A model generated the notes under the pieces. That model made no database searches. It worked only from the letters and a program-made list of their open reading frames with translations, and was not told the origin of the DNA. A stretch of 64,000 bases of DNA from assembly GCF_001598495.1 (NCBI RefSeq), contig NZ_BCZB01000001.1:232448-296447 (forward strand), read 5' to 3'. Within the stretch, counting starts at the first letter, position 1. The number at the start of each line of letters is the position of its first letter. Positions 43,395-52,833 of this stretch are shown in pieces. A program made the position numbers and the translations under genes. This stretch comes from Neokomagataea thailandica NBRC 106555. Lineage in GTDB: Bacteria > Pseudomonadota > Alphaproteobacteria > Acetobacterales > Acetobacteraceae.

Positions 43395-44564
43395 TTACAT
43401 TGGTAGGAGCGCTACGCGTCCCCCCGGCACGAATTCCAGCACTCCACCCAACTCTAATTCGGTCAGGGCTGAAAGTACGGCCGAAACGGAGAACTGACAG
43501 CGACTTACAACCTCGTCAACCGTTACTGATGTGACAGATAGGAGAGGACGGATGTGTTCGATGATAAAATCGAGGTCTTTTTCGCGCATATTTGAGGGGG
43601 TGGGCGTAGGACTCCACGGAGAGGGTGTGTCATAAAAACCTAAGGTATTCTGCTGTTTTATACCCCATGGGGCGGGGATATAATCCGGGAGAGACGTTGG
43701 AAGCTCTGGTAAAATATCATGAATATTTTCGGTCAGGGTGGCGCCATGTTTTAAAAGCATATTTCCACCACGGGAGCGTGGGTCAAGGGGAGAGCCGGGC
43801 ACAGCGAAGAGCGGGCGGTCATAATCACGGGCTAATCGTGCTGTGATGAGTGTGCCGGAATGCAGGGCTGCTTCGACAATAATACAGCCGATTCCAAGTC
43901 CTGCAATCAGACGGTTTCGGCGCGGAAAGTGCCGTGCTTGTGGGACTGTACCAAGTGGAGCCTCGGTAATGAGGCAGCCGCGTTCAGCAATATCATTTTG
44001 AAGCTGCTCATGTTCTGGGGGGTAAATATGATCTAATCCGCCAGCGATAGCGGCGACGGTGAGGCCTGGGTGTAAGGCCGCTTTATGGGCTGCCGAATCG
44101 ATACCACGGGCCAAGCCTGAGAGCACATAATACCCATGGGCTGCAATTTCGGCTGCAAGGCTTTCTGCTATGCGAATGCCGGCTGCGGACGCATTACGTG
44201 CCCCCACAATGCCGATGGCAGGTTGAGAGAGCTTACGAACATCGCCCTGAGCGAAGAGGACAGGCGGTGCATCGGGAATATGTGTGAGCAAGGCTGGGTA
44301 ATCAGGGTCTGAGCGCAAAAGGGTATGCCCATTATGGGTCTCTAACCATGCAAGCTCTGTTTCGATTTCGGTTTGTGTTGGGATGGTAGGGAGGGCGCTG
44401 CGGCCAGCGCGCCGGAAACGGTCTGGTAGATTGTCGAGGGCCTGTGTTGCGGAACCGTATTGGCGCATGAGCTTGGTAAAATTGGCGGGTCCAATCCCGG
44501 AGATGCGGGAGAGACGTATGGCATTGATGCGTTCGGTTGGTGGAGGTGTCGGGTGAAGTGGCAT
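43395..44564 (-). CDS. dprA: DNA-protecting protein DprA
   Basis: 389 residues. A helical N-terminal part (RLSRISGIGPANFTKLMRQYGS, helix-hairpin-helix-like) leads to the Rossmann-type DprA core: DYPALLTHIPDAPPVLFAQGD, IGIVGARNASAAGIRIAESLA, VLSGLARGIDSAAHKAAL, VAAIAGGLDHIYPPEHEQL, HFPRRNRLIAGL and RPLFAVPGSPLDPRSRGGNML. A winged-helix-like end (SVTVDEVVSRCQFSVSAVLSALTELELGG) completes it. DprA loads RecA on incoming single-stranded DNA in transformation. comEC is 5 kb away, so both uptake and protection genes are present. Confidence 0.95.
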   Translation of the reverse strand: MPLHPTPPPTERINAIRLSRISGIGPANFTKLMRQYGSATQALDNLPDRFRRAGRSALPTIPTQTEIETELAWLETHNGHTLLRSDPDYPALLTHIPDAPPVLFAQGDVRKLSQPAIGIVGARNASAAGIRIAESLAAEIAAHGYYVLSGLARGIDSAAHKAALHPGLTVAAIAGGLDHIYPPEHEQLQNDIAERGCLITEAPLGTVPQARHFPRRNRLIAGLGIGCIIVEAALHSGTLITARLARDYDRPLFAVPGSPLDPRSRGGNMLLKHGATLTENIHDILPELPTSLPDYIPAPWGIKQQNTLGFYDTPSPWSPTPTPSNMREKDLDFIIEHIRPLLSVTSVTVDEVVSRCQFSVSAVLSALTELELGGVLEFVPGGRVALLPM

Positions 44565-44649
44565 GCGCCGAGTGTTAGGTGAGAAGAGGTTAATAAACTG
44601 TAAGCTGCTGGGGTGGGTGCGCGGATTTCTGGTTTTTCAACGGTTTTAA

Positions 44650-44793
44650 CCACTTGCGGTGTTGGTGCATCACACGCTGGCGGATGGAAATGACGATCAT
44701 GTTCGTAAGTGTTTTGCGGAGTTTGCGGTCGCACAAACGCTGATTACGCCGCATCATGCGCATGATGAGATTGATCGTATTCTGGCGGAGTGA
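44650..44793 (+). pseudogene. Possible 3' remnant of a lost gene
   Basis: 47 codons read open after a TAA and end at TGA 44791-44793, without a start. The peptide (from PLAVLVHHTLADGNDDHVRK through CFAEFAVAQTLITPHHA to HDEIDRILAE) has a natural protein-like composition and a typical C-terminal helix, in the opposite orientation to dprA and plsY. I cannot identify the parent. It may mark an old rearrangement inside the pyrB-topA block. Confidence 0.3.
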
Positions 44794-44907
44794 TCTGTGG
44801 TGCGCTGGGGAAGCATGAGCCAGAATGGTGCTCTATGATGGTACGGCGTATTGCGCGGGCCTATAGGAGCCTGCACCGTGCTAAGGACGGGTGCCCGAAC
44901 AAAGTCA

Positions 44908-44934
44908 GCCGGGCAATGGAGTATAGTGCCCGGC
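44908..44934 (-). terminator. Hairpin downstream of plsY
   Basis: GCCGGGCA (44908-44915) pairs with TGCCCGGC (44927-44934) 10 nt past the plsY stop. Reading leftward there is only a weak TTTGTT tract after it, so termination may be partial. Confidence 0.45.
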
Positions 44935-44943
44935 GGATAGTTT

Positions 44944-45570
44944 TTATGGGGTCTTTTGCCCTACGCGTGGTTCTGTGCCGTTGATGAGGCGTATGATGTT
45001 ACCGTAATGGCGTAACCAAATAATGGTTGAAATCCCCAGCGTTGCTAAAGGGAAGGGGGAGGCAAGCGGGGAGGAGCCAACCATCGCAATCATTAGTAAG
45101 GGCGCGGCGAGGAATGCGGTGAGTGCCCCTGCCGATGAAATACGGCTAAAGCGGGCAACGGCCAGCCATAGGATCGAGCTCAGTAGACCAACCGGCCAGC
45201 TTAGCGCCCAAATGACCCCTAAGCCGGAGGCAACGCCCTTACCGCCTTTGAACCCCAGCCAAACCGGAAAACAATGCCCCAAAACAGCGCAGAAGGCCGC
45301 GATAGCCATGGCTTGTGCTGTGTGGTCTGGTGCGAAGCGCGCAGCGAGTAAAACGGCGAGCACGCCTTTGAGGGCGTCTAGTAGCAGGGTTGCGGCGGCA
45401 ACACCTTTTTTGCCGGTGCGTAGCACATTGGTAGCGCCGATATTGCCAGTGCCGATTTTACGAATATCACCGCCGCCAAATGCTGCGGTCAGAAGCAACC
45501 CGAAAGGGATACTCCCGAGGAGATAAGCGAGGGCAGCGTAAAGGAACAGGCTATGCGGTACTGCGGTCAT
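44944..45570 (-). CDS. plsY: Glycerol-3-phosphate acyltransferase PlsY
   Basis: 208 residues, inner-membrane protein with about five helices. The three PlsY motifs are present: AYLLGSIPFGLLL, IGTGNIGATNVLRTGKKG (phosphate-binding loop) and the GHCFPVWLGFKGGKGVASGLG block, plus a C-terminal LRHYGNIIRLINGTEPRVG. It acylates glycerol-3-phosphate from acyl-phosphate, the first step of phospholipid synthesis. Its ATG overlaps the pyrC stop by 4 nt (ATGA, 45567-45570), giving translational coupling with pyrimidine genes. Confidence 0.96.
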   Translation of the reverse strand: MTAVPHSLFLYAALAYLLGSIPFGLLLTAAFGGGDIRKIGTGNIGATNVLRTGKKGVAAATLLLDALKGVLAVLLAARFAPDHTAQAMAIAAFCAVLGHCFPVWLGFKGGKGVASGLGVIWALSWPVGLLSSILWLAVARFSRISSAGALTAFLAAPLLMIAMVGSSPLASPFPLATLGISTIIWLRHYGNIIRLINGTEPRVGQKTP

Positions 45571-46856
45571 GCCGCGCCCTCAGTTGTGCAGGATGGGGCG
45601 GTATAGACTTCCGTGCCGTGGCGGAAAGTGCGGAGAACTGTTCCGGGCATGGTTTTACCATCAAAAGGTGTGTTTTGTGCGCGTCCCGGCAGTTTTCCGG
45701 ATTCAACAACCCATGTTTGCTCAGGTGCGAAAAGGCAGAGATCTGCCTTGGCACCGAGAGCTAGTGTGCCGGCCTTGATGCGCAAGACTTGCGCCGGGGC
45801 AGACGTAATGAGGCGCAGGGCGTTCAGCAGGTCTAGCCCAGAAGCAAGAGTTGCGCTCAGGAGTGTCACGAGGCCGATACCGCCAGCGCGGGCTTGCGCG
45901 AAGGGGAGGCGTTTGTCGTCAGCATCAGCCGGGGCATGATCGGAGGCGATAGCGTCAATCGTTCCGTCGGTCAGTGCGGCAAGAACGGCATCTTTATCGG
46001 TGGCGTTGCGGAGTGGTGGGGAGAGTTTCGCGTAGGTGCGGAAATCCCCGATGGTTTCTTCCGTTAGGAGGAAGTAAGGCGGGGCCGTATCGCAGGTAAT
46101 GGCGAGGCCACGGGCTTTTGCCTTGCGGATAAGGTCTAGCCCCTCTGCTGTGGAGACATGTGCAAAATGCATGCGCCCACCGGTCATTTCAACAAGGCGT
46201 AAATCTCGGGCGATGAGGATAGCCTCAGCCGCAGCAGGGACTTGTGGGAGCCCCAAGCGCGTGGCGAGTGGCCCCGATGTGGCGCAGGCGCCGCGTGCCA
46301 GCGAGGGGTCTTCCGGGTGTTGGACGATGAGCCCATCCATGAAGCGTGCGTAGGATAACAGGTTCCGGAGCTGCTTCGTATCGGCAATGGTGCGGGTACC
46401 ATCGGTGAAGGCGACGGCCCCGGCTTCCTGAAGGAGGCCGAGCTCTGCGGTTTCTTTGCCTTCGCAGCCTTTGGTGAGTGCACCGTAAGGGTGGATGGTG
46501 ATCATGCCCGTATCGTTGCCGCGCTCTTTGAGGTGCTGCACCAAAGCGGGGTCATCAATCGTCGGAGCGGTATTGGGCAGGACGGCGAGGGTGGTGACAC
46601 CACCGGCTACTGCCGCGCGTGCGCCTGTTTCAACATCTTCACGGTATTCGAATCCGGGTTCGCCAAGGTCTGCGCGCATATCGACCAGCCCTGGCGCAAG
46701 GACGGCGCCGCGTCCGTCAATACTGCGTGCACCTGCGGGGGCGGTTGCGGCATCAAGTTCTGTGATAACGCCATTATGGACGGTGAGGGTGCCGGGTGCG
46801 TCACGGTTGCTGGCTGGGTCAATGATGCGAACATTGTGGAAGAAAAGAGTGGTCAT
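45567..46856 (-). CDS. pyrC: Dihydroorotase-like protein (class I type) lacking the HxH metal motif
   Basis: 429 residues, amidohydrolase fold. The pattern around the first metal motif reads [15 protein letters not shown], where active class I dihydroorotases have DxHxH: both histidines are replaced (by R and D). Later ligand positions look kept: [26 protein letters not shown] and [12 protein letters not shown]. The substrate-contact [12 protein letters not shown] is present. It follows pyrB with an ATGA overlap. In Pseudomonas such HxH-less proteins are inactive partners that hold the PyrB dodecamer together, and a second, active dihydroorotase does the chemistry. Either case is possible here. 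Confidence 0.88.
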   Translation of the reverse strand: MTTLFFHNVRIIDPASNRDAPGTLTVHNGVITELDAATAPAGARSIDGRGAVLAPGLVDMRADLGEPGFEYREDVETGARAAVAGGVTTLAVLPNTAPTIDDPALVQHLKERGNDTGMITIHPYGALTKGCEGKETAELGLLQEAGAVAFTDGTRTIADTKQLRNLLSYARFMDGLIVQHPEDPSLARGACATSGPLATRLGLPQVPAAAEAILIARDLRLVEMTGGRMHFAHVSTAEGLDLIRKAKARGLAITCDTAPPYFLLTEETIGDFRTYAKLSPPLRNATDKDAVLAALTDGTIDAIASDHAPADADDKRLPFAQARAGGIGLVTLLSATLASGLDLLNALRLITSAPAQVLRIKAGTLALGAKADLCLFAPEQTWVVESGKLPGRAQNTPFDGKTMPGTVLRTFRHGTEVYTAPSCTTEGAA

Positions 46857-47800
46857 GAGGGTCTCCGTCCGCGAGAAAGGCGGTCTAGCACGGCCATACG
46901 GACGGCGACGCCCATTTCAACTTGCTCGGAAATGACGCTTTGAGGGGAATCAGCGACGTTGGAAGCGATTTCAACGCCTCGGTTCATCGGGCCGGGATGC
47001 ATGACTAGAGCATTTGGTTTGGCCAGTGCGAGGCGCTTGCGGTTGAGGCCGAAAAAGCGGAAATACTCACGCGCACTAGGGACAAGGCCGGAGCCCATAC
47101 GTTCTTTTTGCAAGCGCAGAGACATCACGACATCCGCCCCGTTGAGGGCATCTTCCATGGTGTGGTGAATGGTGACATTGCCTTTGCCTAGGCCTGCCAT
47201 GGTACCGGGAAGCAGGGTTGGGGGGCCCACAAGGCGAATTGTGCTGCCGAGTGCGGTGAGCAGATGAATGTTGGAGCGGGCGACGCGGCTATGGCCGATA
47301 TCACCGCAAATCGCGACGGTCAGGCCAGACAGCGTGCCGAGATGGCGGCGGATGGTAAGTGCATCGAGCAAGGCTTGTGTTGGGTGCTCGTGCATGCCGT
47401 CACCCGCATTGATGACGCTGGCTTCAACTTTCTGCGCCAGAAGGGCTGGTGCGCCGGATTGCGCGTGGCGGACGACCAAGAGGTCACAGCGCATGGCGTT
47501 GAGGGTGGCGGCCGTATCAAGAAGCGTCTCGCCCTTGTTCACCGAACTTGTGGCGACGGTCATGTTAATGACGTCTGACCCGAGGCGCTTCCCTGCGAGT
47601 TCGAAGCTGGTGCGTGTGCGGGTACTGTCTTCAAAGAACAGATTGATAAGCGTACGCCCGCGCAGTGTTTCCCGCGGGGCGGAGCGGGAACGACTGAGGA
47701 GGGCGTAGCTTTCGGCCAAGTCCAAGATAGGGAGGATCTGGCCTTTGGTAAGGCCTTCAATCCCGAGGAGGTGACGGAGGGGCGGAGACGGATCAGGCAT
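46853..47800 (-). CDS. pyrB: Aspartate carbamoyltransferase catalytic subunit
   Basis: 315 residues. The carbamoyl-phosphate motif is [20 protein letters not shown] (STRTR). [29 protein letters not shown] and [13 protein letters not shown] follow, as in PyrB. It makes carbamoyl-aspartate, the committed step of pyrimidine synthesis. No pyrI regulatory subunit is nearby. The close pairing with a dihydroorotase-like gene (ATGA overlap) is the arrangement of class A ATCase complexes. 11 bp after gltX2. Confidence 0.96.
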   Translation of the reverse strand: MPDPSPPLRHLLGIEGLTKGQILPILDLAESYALLSRSRSAPRETLRGRTLINLFFEDSTRTRTSFELAGKRLGSDVINMTVATSSVNKGETLLDTAATLNAMRCDLLVVRHAQSGAPALLAQKVEASVINAGDGMHEHPTQALLDALTIRRHLGTLSGLTVAICGDIGHSRVARSNIHLLTALGSTIRLVGPPTLLPGTMAGLGKGNVTIHHTMEDALNGADVVMSLRLQKERMGSGLVPSAREYFRFFGLNRKRLALAKPNALVMHPGPMNRGVEIASNVADSPQSVISEQVEMGVAVRMAVLDRLSRGRRPS

Positions 47801-47811
47801 GGCTCGCTCTT

Positions 47812-49212
47812 TTAGCTGATAGCACTGTCAATGCGTGCCAAGACCTCATCTTGGCCAAGGGCGGCGAGTGTCAGGTCAATGCCGGGTGAGGTGGTGCTGC
47901 CGGTCATGGCGGCGCGCAGAGGTTGTGCGACGGCACCCAGCTTCAACGTATTGGTTTCGGCATAAGCGCGGAGTGCGTCATCAATCGCCTCGGCGGTGAA
48001 GTGGGGGAGCTCAGCTAATGCGAGGCGGATGCCTTTGAGCACCTTCTGCCCATCTTCCCCTAAGAGTTTTTCAGCTTTGGGTGTGAAGGTCAGTGGCAGG
48101 GTAAAGCCTGCAAAAGCGGCATTATTGGTCAGTTCAACCAATGTTTTCGCACGCTCTTTGAGGCCCGGCATCAGTGCGAGAACACGGCTGCGCGTTGCAT
48201 CATTAATGGCGACGTTTTCGTGGCTTTTCAGGCGCTCCATCACGTCATCGGTGAGGCGCGCATCATCGGCCTGACGCATCCAAACGCTGTTGAAGTGAGA
48301 CAATTTGGCGTAATCCATGCGGGATGGAGAACGGCCGACACCATCGAGGTCGAACAGGCGGATCTGGTCTTCGCGTGACAGGATTTCAGCATCGCCGTGG
48401 CCCCAGCCGAGGCGCAGCAGATAGTTGCACAGTGCTTCTGGCAAATAGCCCTCATCACGGAAATCCACCACAGAGGCCGCGCCGTGACGTTTGGACAGCT
48501 TGGCACCATCAGGGCCGTGGATCAGTGGGAGATGTGCAAAATATGGGAGGTCCCAGCCCATCGCACGGTAAATCATCGCCTGACGGAAGGTGTTGGTCAG
48601 GTGGTCATCACCGCGCATGACATGGGTGATGCCCATATCGTGGTCATCGCACACAACAGCGTGCAGATAGGTTGGCGTGCCATCGGAGCGTAGGATGATG
48701 AGGTCATCCATCTCCGCATTCGCAACACGGACTTCGCCTTGGACGAGGTCTTTGATAATGGTTTCACCATCACGCGGGGCCTTGAGGCGTACTGCGAATG
48801 GTGCGCCTTCTGGGGCTTCGGATGGGTCACGATCGCGCCATGTGCCGTCGTAACGGGGGGGGCGCTTTTCTGCCATGGCTTTTTCGCGCATGGCTGTGAG
48901 TTCTTCTGGCGTGCAATAGCAGCGATAGGCGAGGCCGCGTTCCAACAGGTCTTGTGCAACTTCTGTGTGGCGGTCTTGACGGGTGGATTGGAACACCGGT
49001 TCTTCATCCGGTGTCAGGCCCATCCATTTTAGGCCGTCCAGCAGTACGTCCACCGCTTTTTGCGTGGAGCGCTCGCGGTCCGTGTCTTCAACACGAAGCA
49101 GGAATTGGCCGCCGTGATGGCGTGCATAAAGGAAGTTGAACAGGGCCGCGCGGGCATTACCAACGTGCAGGAGCCCGGTCGGCGAGGGGGCGAAGCGAGT
49201 GCGGATTGTCAT
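47812..49212 (-). CDS. gltX: Glutamyl-tRNA synthetase, copy 2
   Basis: 466 residues. The HIGH-type motif is [13 protein letters not shown] (H16), followed by [12 protein letters not shown], the zinc-subdomain pair YRCYC (C98, C100), [16 protein letters not shown] and KLSKRHG (K238-R242). The C-terminal anticodon-binding half is longer than in copy 1 at 0.5-1.9 kb, and includes [17 protein letters not shown] and [21 protein letters not shown]. The latter signature (QPLRxALTG) is the standard bacterial GluRS end and is absent from copy 1. First gene of the gltX2-pyrB-pyrC-plsY run. Confidence 0.96.
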   Translation of the reverse strand: MTIRTRFAPSPTGLLHVGNARAALFNFLYARHHGGQFLLRVEDTDRERSTQKAVDVLLDGLKWMGLTPDEEPVFQSTRQDRHTEVAQDLLERGLAYRCYCTPEELTAMREKAMAEKRPPRYDGTWRDRDPSEAPEGAPFAVRLKAPRDGETIIKDLVQGEVRVANAEMDDLIILRSDGTPTYLHAVVCDDHDMGITHVMRGDDHLTNTFRQAMIYRAMGWDLPYFAHLPLIHGPDGAKLSKRHGAASVVDFRDEGYLPEALCNYLLRLGWGHGDAEILSREDQIRLFDLDGVGRSPSRMDYAKLSHFNSVWMRQADDARLTDDVMERLKSHENVAINDATRSRVLALMPGLKERAKTLVELTNNAAFAGFTLPLTFTPKAEKLLGEDGQKVLKGIRLALAELPHFTAEAIDDALRAYAETNTLKLGAVAQPLRAAMTGSTTSPGIDLTLAALGQDEVLARIDSAIS

Positions 49213-49448
49213 GCCGCCCTCTTATCATAATCTGAGGCGGTCTCGCTATCCGCAAATGATGTGTGGGAGTGGTGCTGCGTGGCTGGAAGTGATGCCTGTT
49301 GTTGGGGGGTACAAAAATATGGGGTGCAGTTATTGGCGCGCAAAATACTTTTCGTTTTTGATGTGCGGTGATCGCTACAGAACATTGTTGCTGATATAAT
49401 TATTGTTCAATAGAATATAAAATATAAATAAATATCGGGTATATTTTT

Positions 49449-51566
49449 ATGGTTTTATTAAAAATAAGTCGATTTTTAGAGGGGTGTTTGGCCTTTCAGG
49501 GGCGCTCTTTGTTGAATTGGTCCCCGGTTTTTTTTGCGCTGGGGGTAGTATTTTATTGTGCACTGCCCTTTGAGGTGCCCGTTTGGGGTATCTCTATTGC
49601 GCTGATTGTTGCAGCAGGGTGGGCGTGGTGCGTACGGGGTTCAGCGCTGTGGGGGCGTGTCGTCTGTGCTGTTTTGCTCTGTGTATTAGGGTGTGCCGAT
49701 GCCTTATGGGAGACGCGCCGGCAGCCGGACATGCCCGCGTTACCAACCCGCGCTGTGACCGTGGTTGGTGAGGTTCAGTCGGTCGATCTTTTGCCGGAAC
49801 GCGATGAGAAAACGGGCGAAGTGCGGCGGTTGCGTATTGAGGGGGCTGTATTTGATACGCCAAGCGACGCTGGGATGCCGCCATTGCGCAGAGCGTTAAC
49901 GGTTCGGCTGCGGGCGGATGATAAGACGGGCATATCCTCCGGGCAGCGCGTCAGTGTGCGGGCTTTATTGCATCCACCGCAGCGCCCTGCATGGCCAGGG
50001 GGGCGTGATATGCAGCGTGAGGCGTGGTTTTCCGGCCTTGCGGGGAGTGGTTATGCTCTGGGGGGTATTACGGTGGAGGGGCATGCGCGCGGGGCTTGGT
50101 TGCGCCGTATGCGTGAGGCGATGGCCGATCGGTTCTACGCGGTTTTGCCGGGGCAATCTGGGGCTATCGTGGCTACGGTGATGGTTGGGGAGAGTGCGCG
50201 TCTCTCTCCTAAAACACGGCAGGATTTTGCGGCATCTGGCTTGGCTCATCTCTTAGCGGTTGCGGGTTTGCATTTGGGCTTGGTGATGGGGAGCGCGACT
50301 ATTTTAGTAAGGGCTGTACTCGTTCTTTCTGAGCGAGCGGCGCTGTGTTGGCCGTGTAAAGAAATTGCTGTGATTGGCGGCTTTGTGCTTGGCGCTGTGT
50401 ATGTGGCGCTGACTGGAGCGCATGTGCCAAGTGTGCGGGCCTTGGGAATGGCGGGGTTGTTTGTCGTCGCGTTGTTGAGTGGGCGCAGGGTGATGTCCAT
50501 GCGCTCTTTGTCGGTCATCGCTATGATGTTGTTGGTTGTGACCCCGCATGTTGTGCTGGATGTGTCGTTCCAAATGTCTTTTGCGGCTGTGATGGGATTG
50601 ATCGCGGGATATGAAGGGTTGCGTGCGCCGTTATTAAAGCTGCGGGGAGAGGGGCAGTTATGGCGGAGGGGCTTGGTGCATGTGGTGATGTTGGCGCTGA
50701 CGTCTTTGCTGGCGGGTCTTGCAACATTGCCGGTGAGTATGGCGCATTTTGGTACGTTTCAGCCGTGGTTTGTATGCGCGAATATGGTAGCGGTTCCGCT
50801 TATGGCTGTGTGGGTTATGCCTGCGGGAATTGTATCAGTTTTTCTAATGCCATTCCATATGGCGGGTTTGCCAATACAGGTCATGGGGTGGGGTGTAACA
50901 ATGATTCAATGGCTTGCAGCCTGTGTGGCGCAATGGCCATGGGCGCAGAGTGCTGTACCCGCGATGCCAGCATGGGGGCTTTGTTGCGTCATGTTTGGTC
51001 TTGCGTGTCTTTGTTTATGGAGAGGGGCAGGGCGCTGGGCGGGGGCAGTGCCACTTGTTTTGGGCTTGGCGAGTATATGTGTGGAAAAGCCGTTACTTTT
51101 GGTGGCTCCTGATGCAGGTGTGGTGGCCGTACGTGACGGGGCTGCATTGCGGGTGGGGCCCGTCAGTGGATTGGACCGTTCTGTATTGGCAGACTGGACG
51201 CAGGCATTGGCTCTGCCAGTACAGCCTTTGCCAGAGGCATGCAGGGAGGGGCTTTGCCGGTTGTCTGTTGGCGGGCGTATGTTTTTGCTGAGGGTGAGTG
51301 GCCGCGTAGAAAGATCAGTCTTGCCATCTGCCGAGATGTGCCGTGATGTGGTGCTGTTTGTCAGTGCCTCTCCAGCACGGGGGGCGTGCCCGGGTGTGGA
51401 GCGGATTGATCGTTTTTCGGTGTGGCGTGATGGAGCCTTTACGGTTTATCCGAGCAGTGACGGTATTCGCCTTGTGTCTGGGCGGATGGTCCAGGGGGTA
51501 CGGCCTTGGGTGCCGCCACCGGGGTGGCGTGGTATGCCTACTTTGCCTTTGGCGCCGGCGGAGTGA
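49449..51566 (+). CDS. comEC: ComEC/Rec2-family DNA-uptake channel protein
   Basis: 705 residues. Early hydrophobic helices, then an OB-like domain (VTVVGEVQSVDLLPERDEKTGEVRRLRIEG, about 100-200), then the competence domain with many helices and its signature GLAHLLAVAGLHLGLVMG and HVPSVRALGMAGLFVVALLSGRRV. The C-terminal part (about 550-705) is small and lacks the metallo-beta-lactamase HxHxDH motif that long ComEC proteins carry. It forms the inner-membrane pore for single-stranded DNA in natural transformation. The last 29 bp overlap the tetR gene tail to tail. The upstream 236 bp are AT-rich and no clear ribosome-binding site precedes the ATG. Confidence 0.88.
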   Translation: MVLLKISRFLEGCLAFQGRSLLNWSPVFFALGVVFYCALPFEVPVWGISIALIVAAGWAWCVRGSALWGRVVCAVLLCVLGCADALWETRRQPDMPALPTRAVTVVGEVQSVDLLPERDEKTGEVRRLRIEGAVFDTPSDAGMPPLRRALTVRLRADDKTGISSGQRVSVRALLHPPQRPAWPGGRDMQREAWFSGLAGSGYALGGITVEGHARGAWLRRMREAMADRFYAVLPGQSGAIVATVMVGESARLSPKTRQDFAASGLAHLLAVAGLHLGLVMGSATILVRAVLVLSERAALCWPCKEIAVIGGFVLGAVYVALTGAHVPSVRALGMAGLFVVALLSGRRVMSMRSLSVIAMMLLVVTPHVVLDVSFQMSFAAVMGLIAGYEGLRAPLLKLRGEGQLWRRGLVHVVMLALTSLLAGLATLPVSMAHFGTFQPWFVCANMVAVPLMAVWVMPAGIVSVFLMPFHMAGLPIQVMGWGVTMIQWLAACVAQWPWAQSAVPAMPAWGLCCVMFGLACLCLWRGAGRWAGAVPLVLGLASICVEKPLLLVAPDAGVVAVRDGAALRVGPVSGLDRSVLADWTQALALPVQPLPEACREGLCRLSVGGRMFLLRVSGRVERSVLPSAEMCRDVVLFVSASPARGACPGVERIDRFSVWRDGAFTVYPSSDGIRLVSGRMVQGVRPWVPPPGWRGMPTLPLAPAE

Positions 51567-52113
51567 GCTTGTTATGCAGTTGGGTGATTGTACGTTGAAA
51601 GATCGCGGGGTCATTGAGGGCGCGTGATAAAATAATGGCGCCTTGGATTTGTAAAACAGTCTCTTCTGCCAGATGACGGGCATCGTGATGTGGAAGGTGT
51701 ATGCGTTCAAGGGAGGCTGTAAGCGTTTCTATCCATGTGGTAAAATAATGGGCGATTGTCTCTGAAAATTGGTCACGTTGATGCCCGGTAGCAAGAACAC
51801 CCATGAGGCACACGCGCTGACCGGAATGAAAGTATCGTGTAACCGCGTCCAGCATGGACTGAATGGACGTTGGTGTGTGTGGTTCGGCCTGTAGGGGAGC
51901 ATAGATATGTGTTTCGAACCATGTTTTGATATCCGTTAAAACTGTGGTCATCATCTCGGCTTTGCCGCCGGGGAATAAATTATATAGGCTCCCTTTGCCT
52001 AAGCCTGTGGCTTGTGTGATGAGGCCAATGCTTGTGCCTTCGTAGCCATACTCACGAAAGACTTCAGCGAGTATGGCGAGGGTTTGTGCGGGGTCTTTAG
52101 AAGGGCGGGGCAC
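51538..52113 (-). CDS. TetR/AcrR-family transcriptional regulator
   Basis: 191 residues. The N-terminal helix-turn-helix is clear: ILAEVFREYGYEGTSIGLITQATGLGKGSLYNLFPGGKAEMM (about 14-55). The C-terminal ligand domain has RYFHSGQRVCLMGVLATG and HLAEETVLQIQGAIILSRAL, as in the TetR_C_6/YxaF-LmrA-like group. It begins 1 nt after the DUF1348 stop and is probably co-transcribed with it. The long perfect inverted repeat just before that gene is the likely operator, so the pair would be autoregulated. Confidence 0.92.
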   Translation of the reverse strand: MPRPSKDPAQTLAILAEVFREYGYEGTSIGLITQATGLGKGSLYNLFPGGKAEMMTTVLTDIKTWFETHIYAPLQAEPHTPTSIQSMLDAVTRYFHSGQRVCLMGVLATGHQRDQFSETIAHYFTTWIETLTASLERIHLPHHDARHLAEETVLQIQGAIILSRALNDPAIFQRTITQLHNKLTPPAPKAK

Positions 52114-52114
52114 G

Positions 52115-52579
52115 TTAGAGTTCTAATGCGCTAAGGCTGGGGTGAGCGTCAGGACGGCGCCCGATGGGCCAATGAAATTTGCGCTCGGCTTCTGTAATGC
52201 GAAGGTCGTTGATGGACGCAAATCGTGTTTGCATGAGGCCATTTTTATCAAACGCCCAATTTTCATTTCCGTATGAGCGAAACCATTGGCCAGTTTTATC
52301 ATGCCATTCATACGCGAAGCGGACAGCGATGCGGTTATGGGTATAGGCCCAGACTTCTTTGATGAGACGATATTCGTGCTCATTAGCCCATTTTTGGGTT
52401 AGGAAATGGATGATTTCGGCGTGTCCACAGAGGAACGAATCTCGGTTCCGCCACTGACTATTGGGCGAATAAGCCTGTGATACTGTGAACGGATCACGGC
52501 TGTTCCATGCATCCTCCGCTAGTCGTGCTTTTTGAGCGGCTGTTTCTGCGGAGAAGGGAGGTAAGGGGGGACGCGGCAT
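52115..52579 (-). CDS. DUF1348 family protein (SnoaL/NTF2-like fold)
   Basis: 154 residues. Typical DUF1348 pattern: [93 protein letters not shown] and [22 protein letters not shown]. These proteins adopt a cone-shaped NTF2-like barrel; the function is not established. Soluble. The pairing with a TetR regulator suggests induction by a small molecule, perhaps a toxic organic compound, but that is inference. Confidence 0.9.
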   Translation of the reverse strand: MPRPPLPPFSAETAAQKARLAEDAWNSRDPFTVSQAYSPNSQWRNRDSFLCGHAEIIHFLTQKWANEHEYRLIKEVWAYTHNRIAVRFAYEWHDKTGQWFRSYGNENWAFDKNGLMQTRFASINDLRITEAERKFHWPIGRRPDAHPSLSALEL

Positions 52580-52585
52580 GGTGCA

Positions 52586-52629
52586 CCTAAAGCTAAATTT
52601 GTACCAATCAGTACAAATTTAGCTTTAGG
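52586..52629 (-). promoter_or_regulatory. Probable TetR operator: perfect 19-bp inverted repeat
   Basis: CCTAAAGCTAAATTTGTAC (52586-52604) and its exact complement (52611-52629) flank CAATCA, starting 6 nt before the DUF1348 start codon. The inner part (GTAC, 6 nt, GTAC) looks like a TetR-family operator. The outer arm includes the AGG of the ribosome-binding site, so in RNA it could also hide translation initiation. Confidence 0.8.
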
Positions 52630-52833
52630 TTATTTTTATAGTGTTGTCCAGCATGTGTTGTGCGTGGGAGAGGGTGATGAGCTTACGGCGCCAGAGGATA
52701 CGGATGATGGCGCCGCGTTGCTGGGTTCTGCGACATGGGAGCAGTCCTCCTTGCGGAAGATGGGCTCATTTATGCGTAATGGGCAGAGGCCAAAACGCTC
52801 GGTGCTTGTGCTGGGGGTAGGGTTGAGTGTGTT

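Larger units (their letters stand above)
44565..44943. other. Gap between dprA and plsY with a possible gene remnant and a hairpin
   Basis: 379 bp with no intact gene. A rightward open stretch at 44650-44793 and a hairpin at 44908-44934 are listed separately. The rest (44794-44907) holds only an open frame that I take as chance. Confidence 0.6.
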
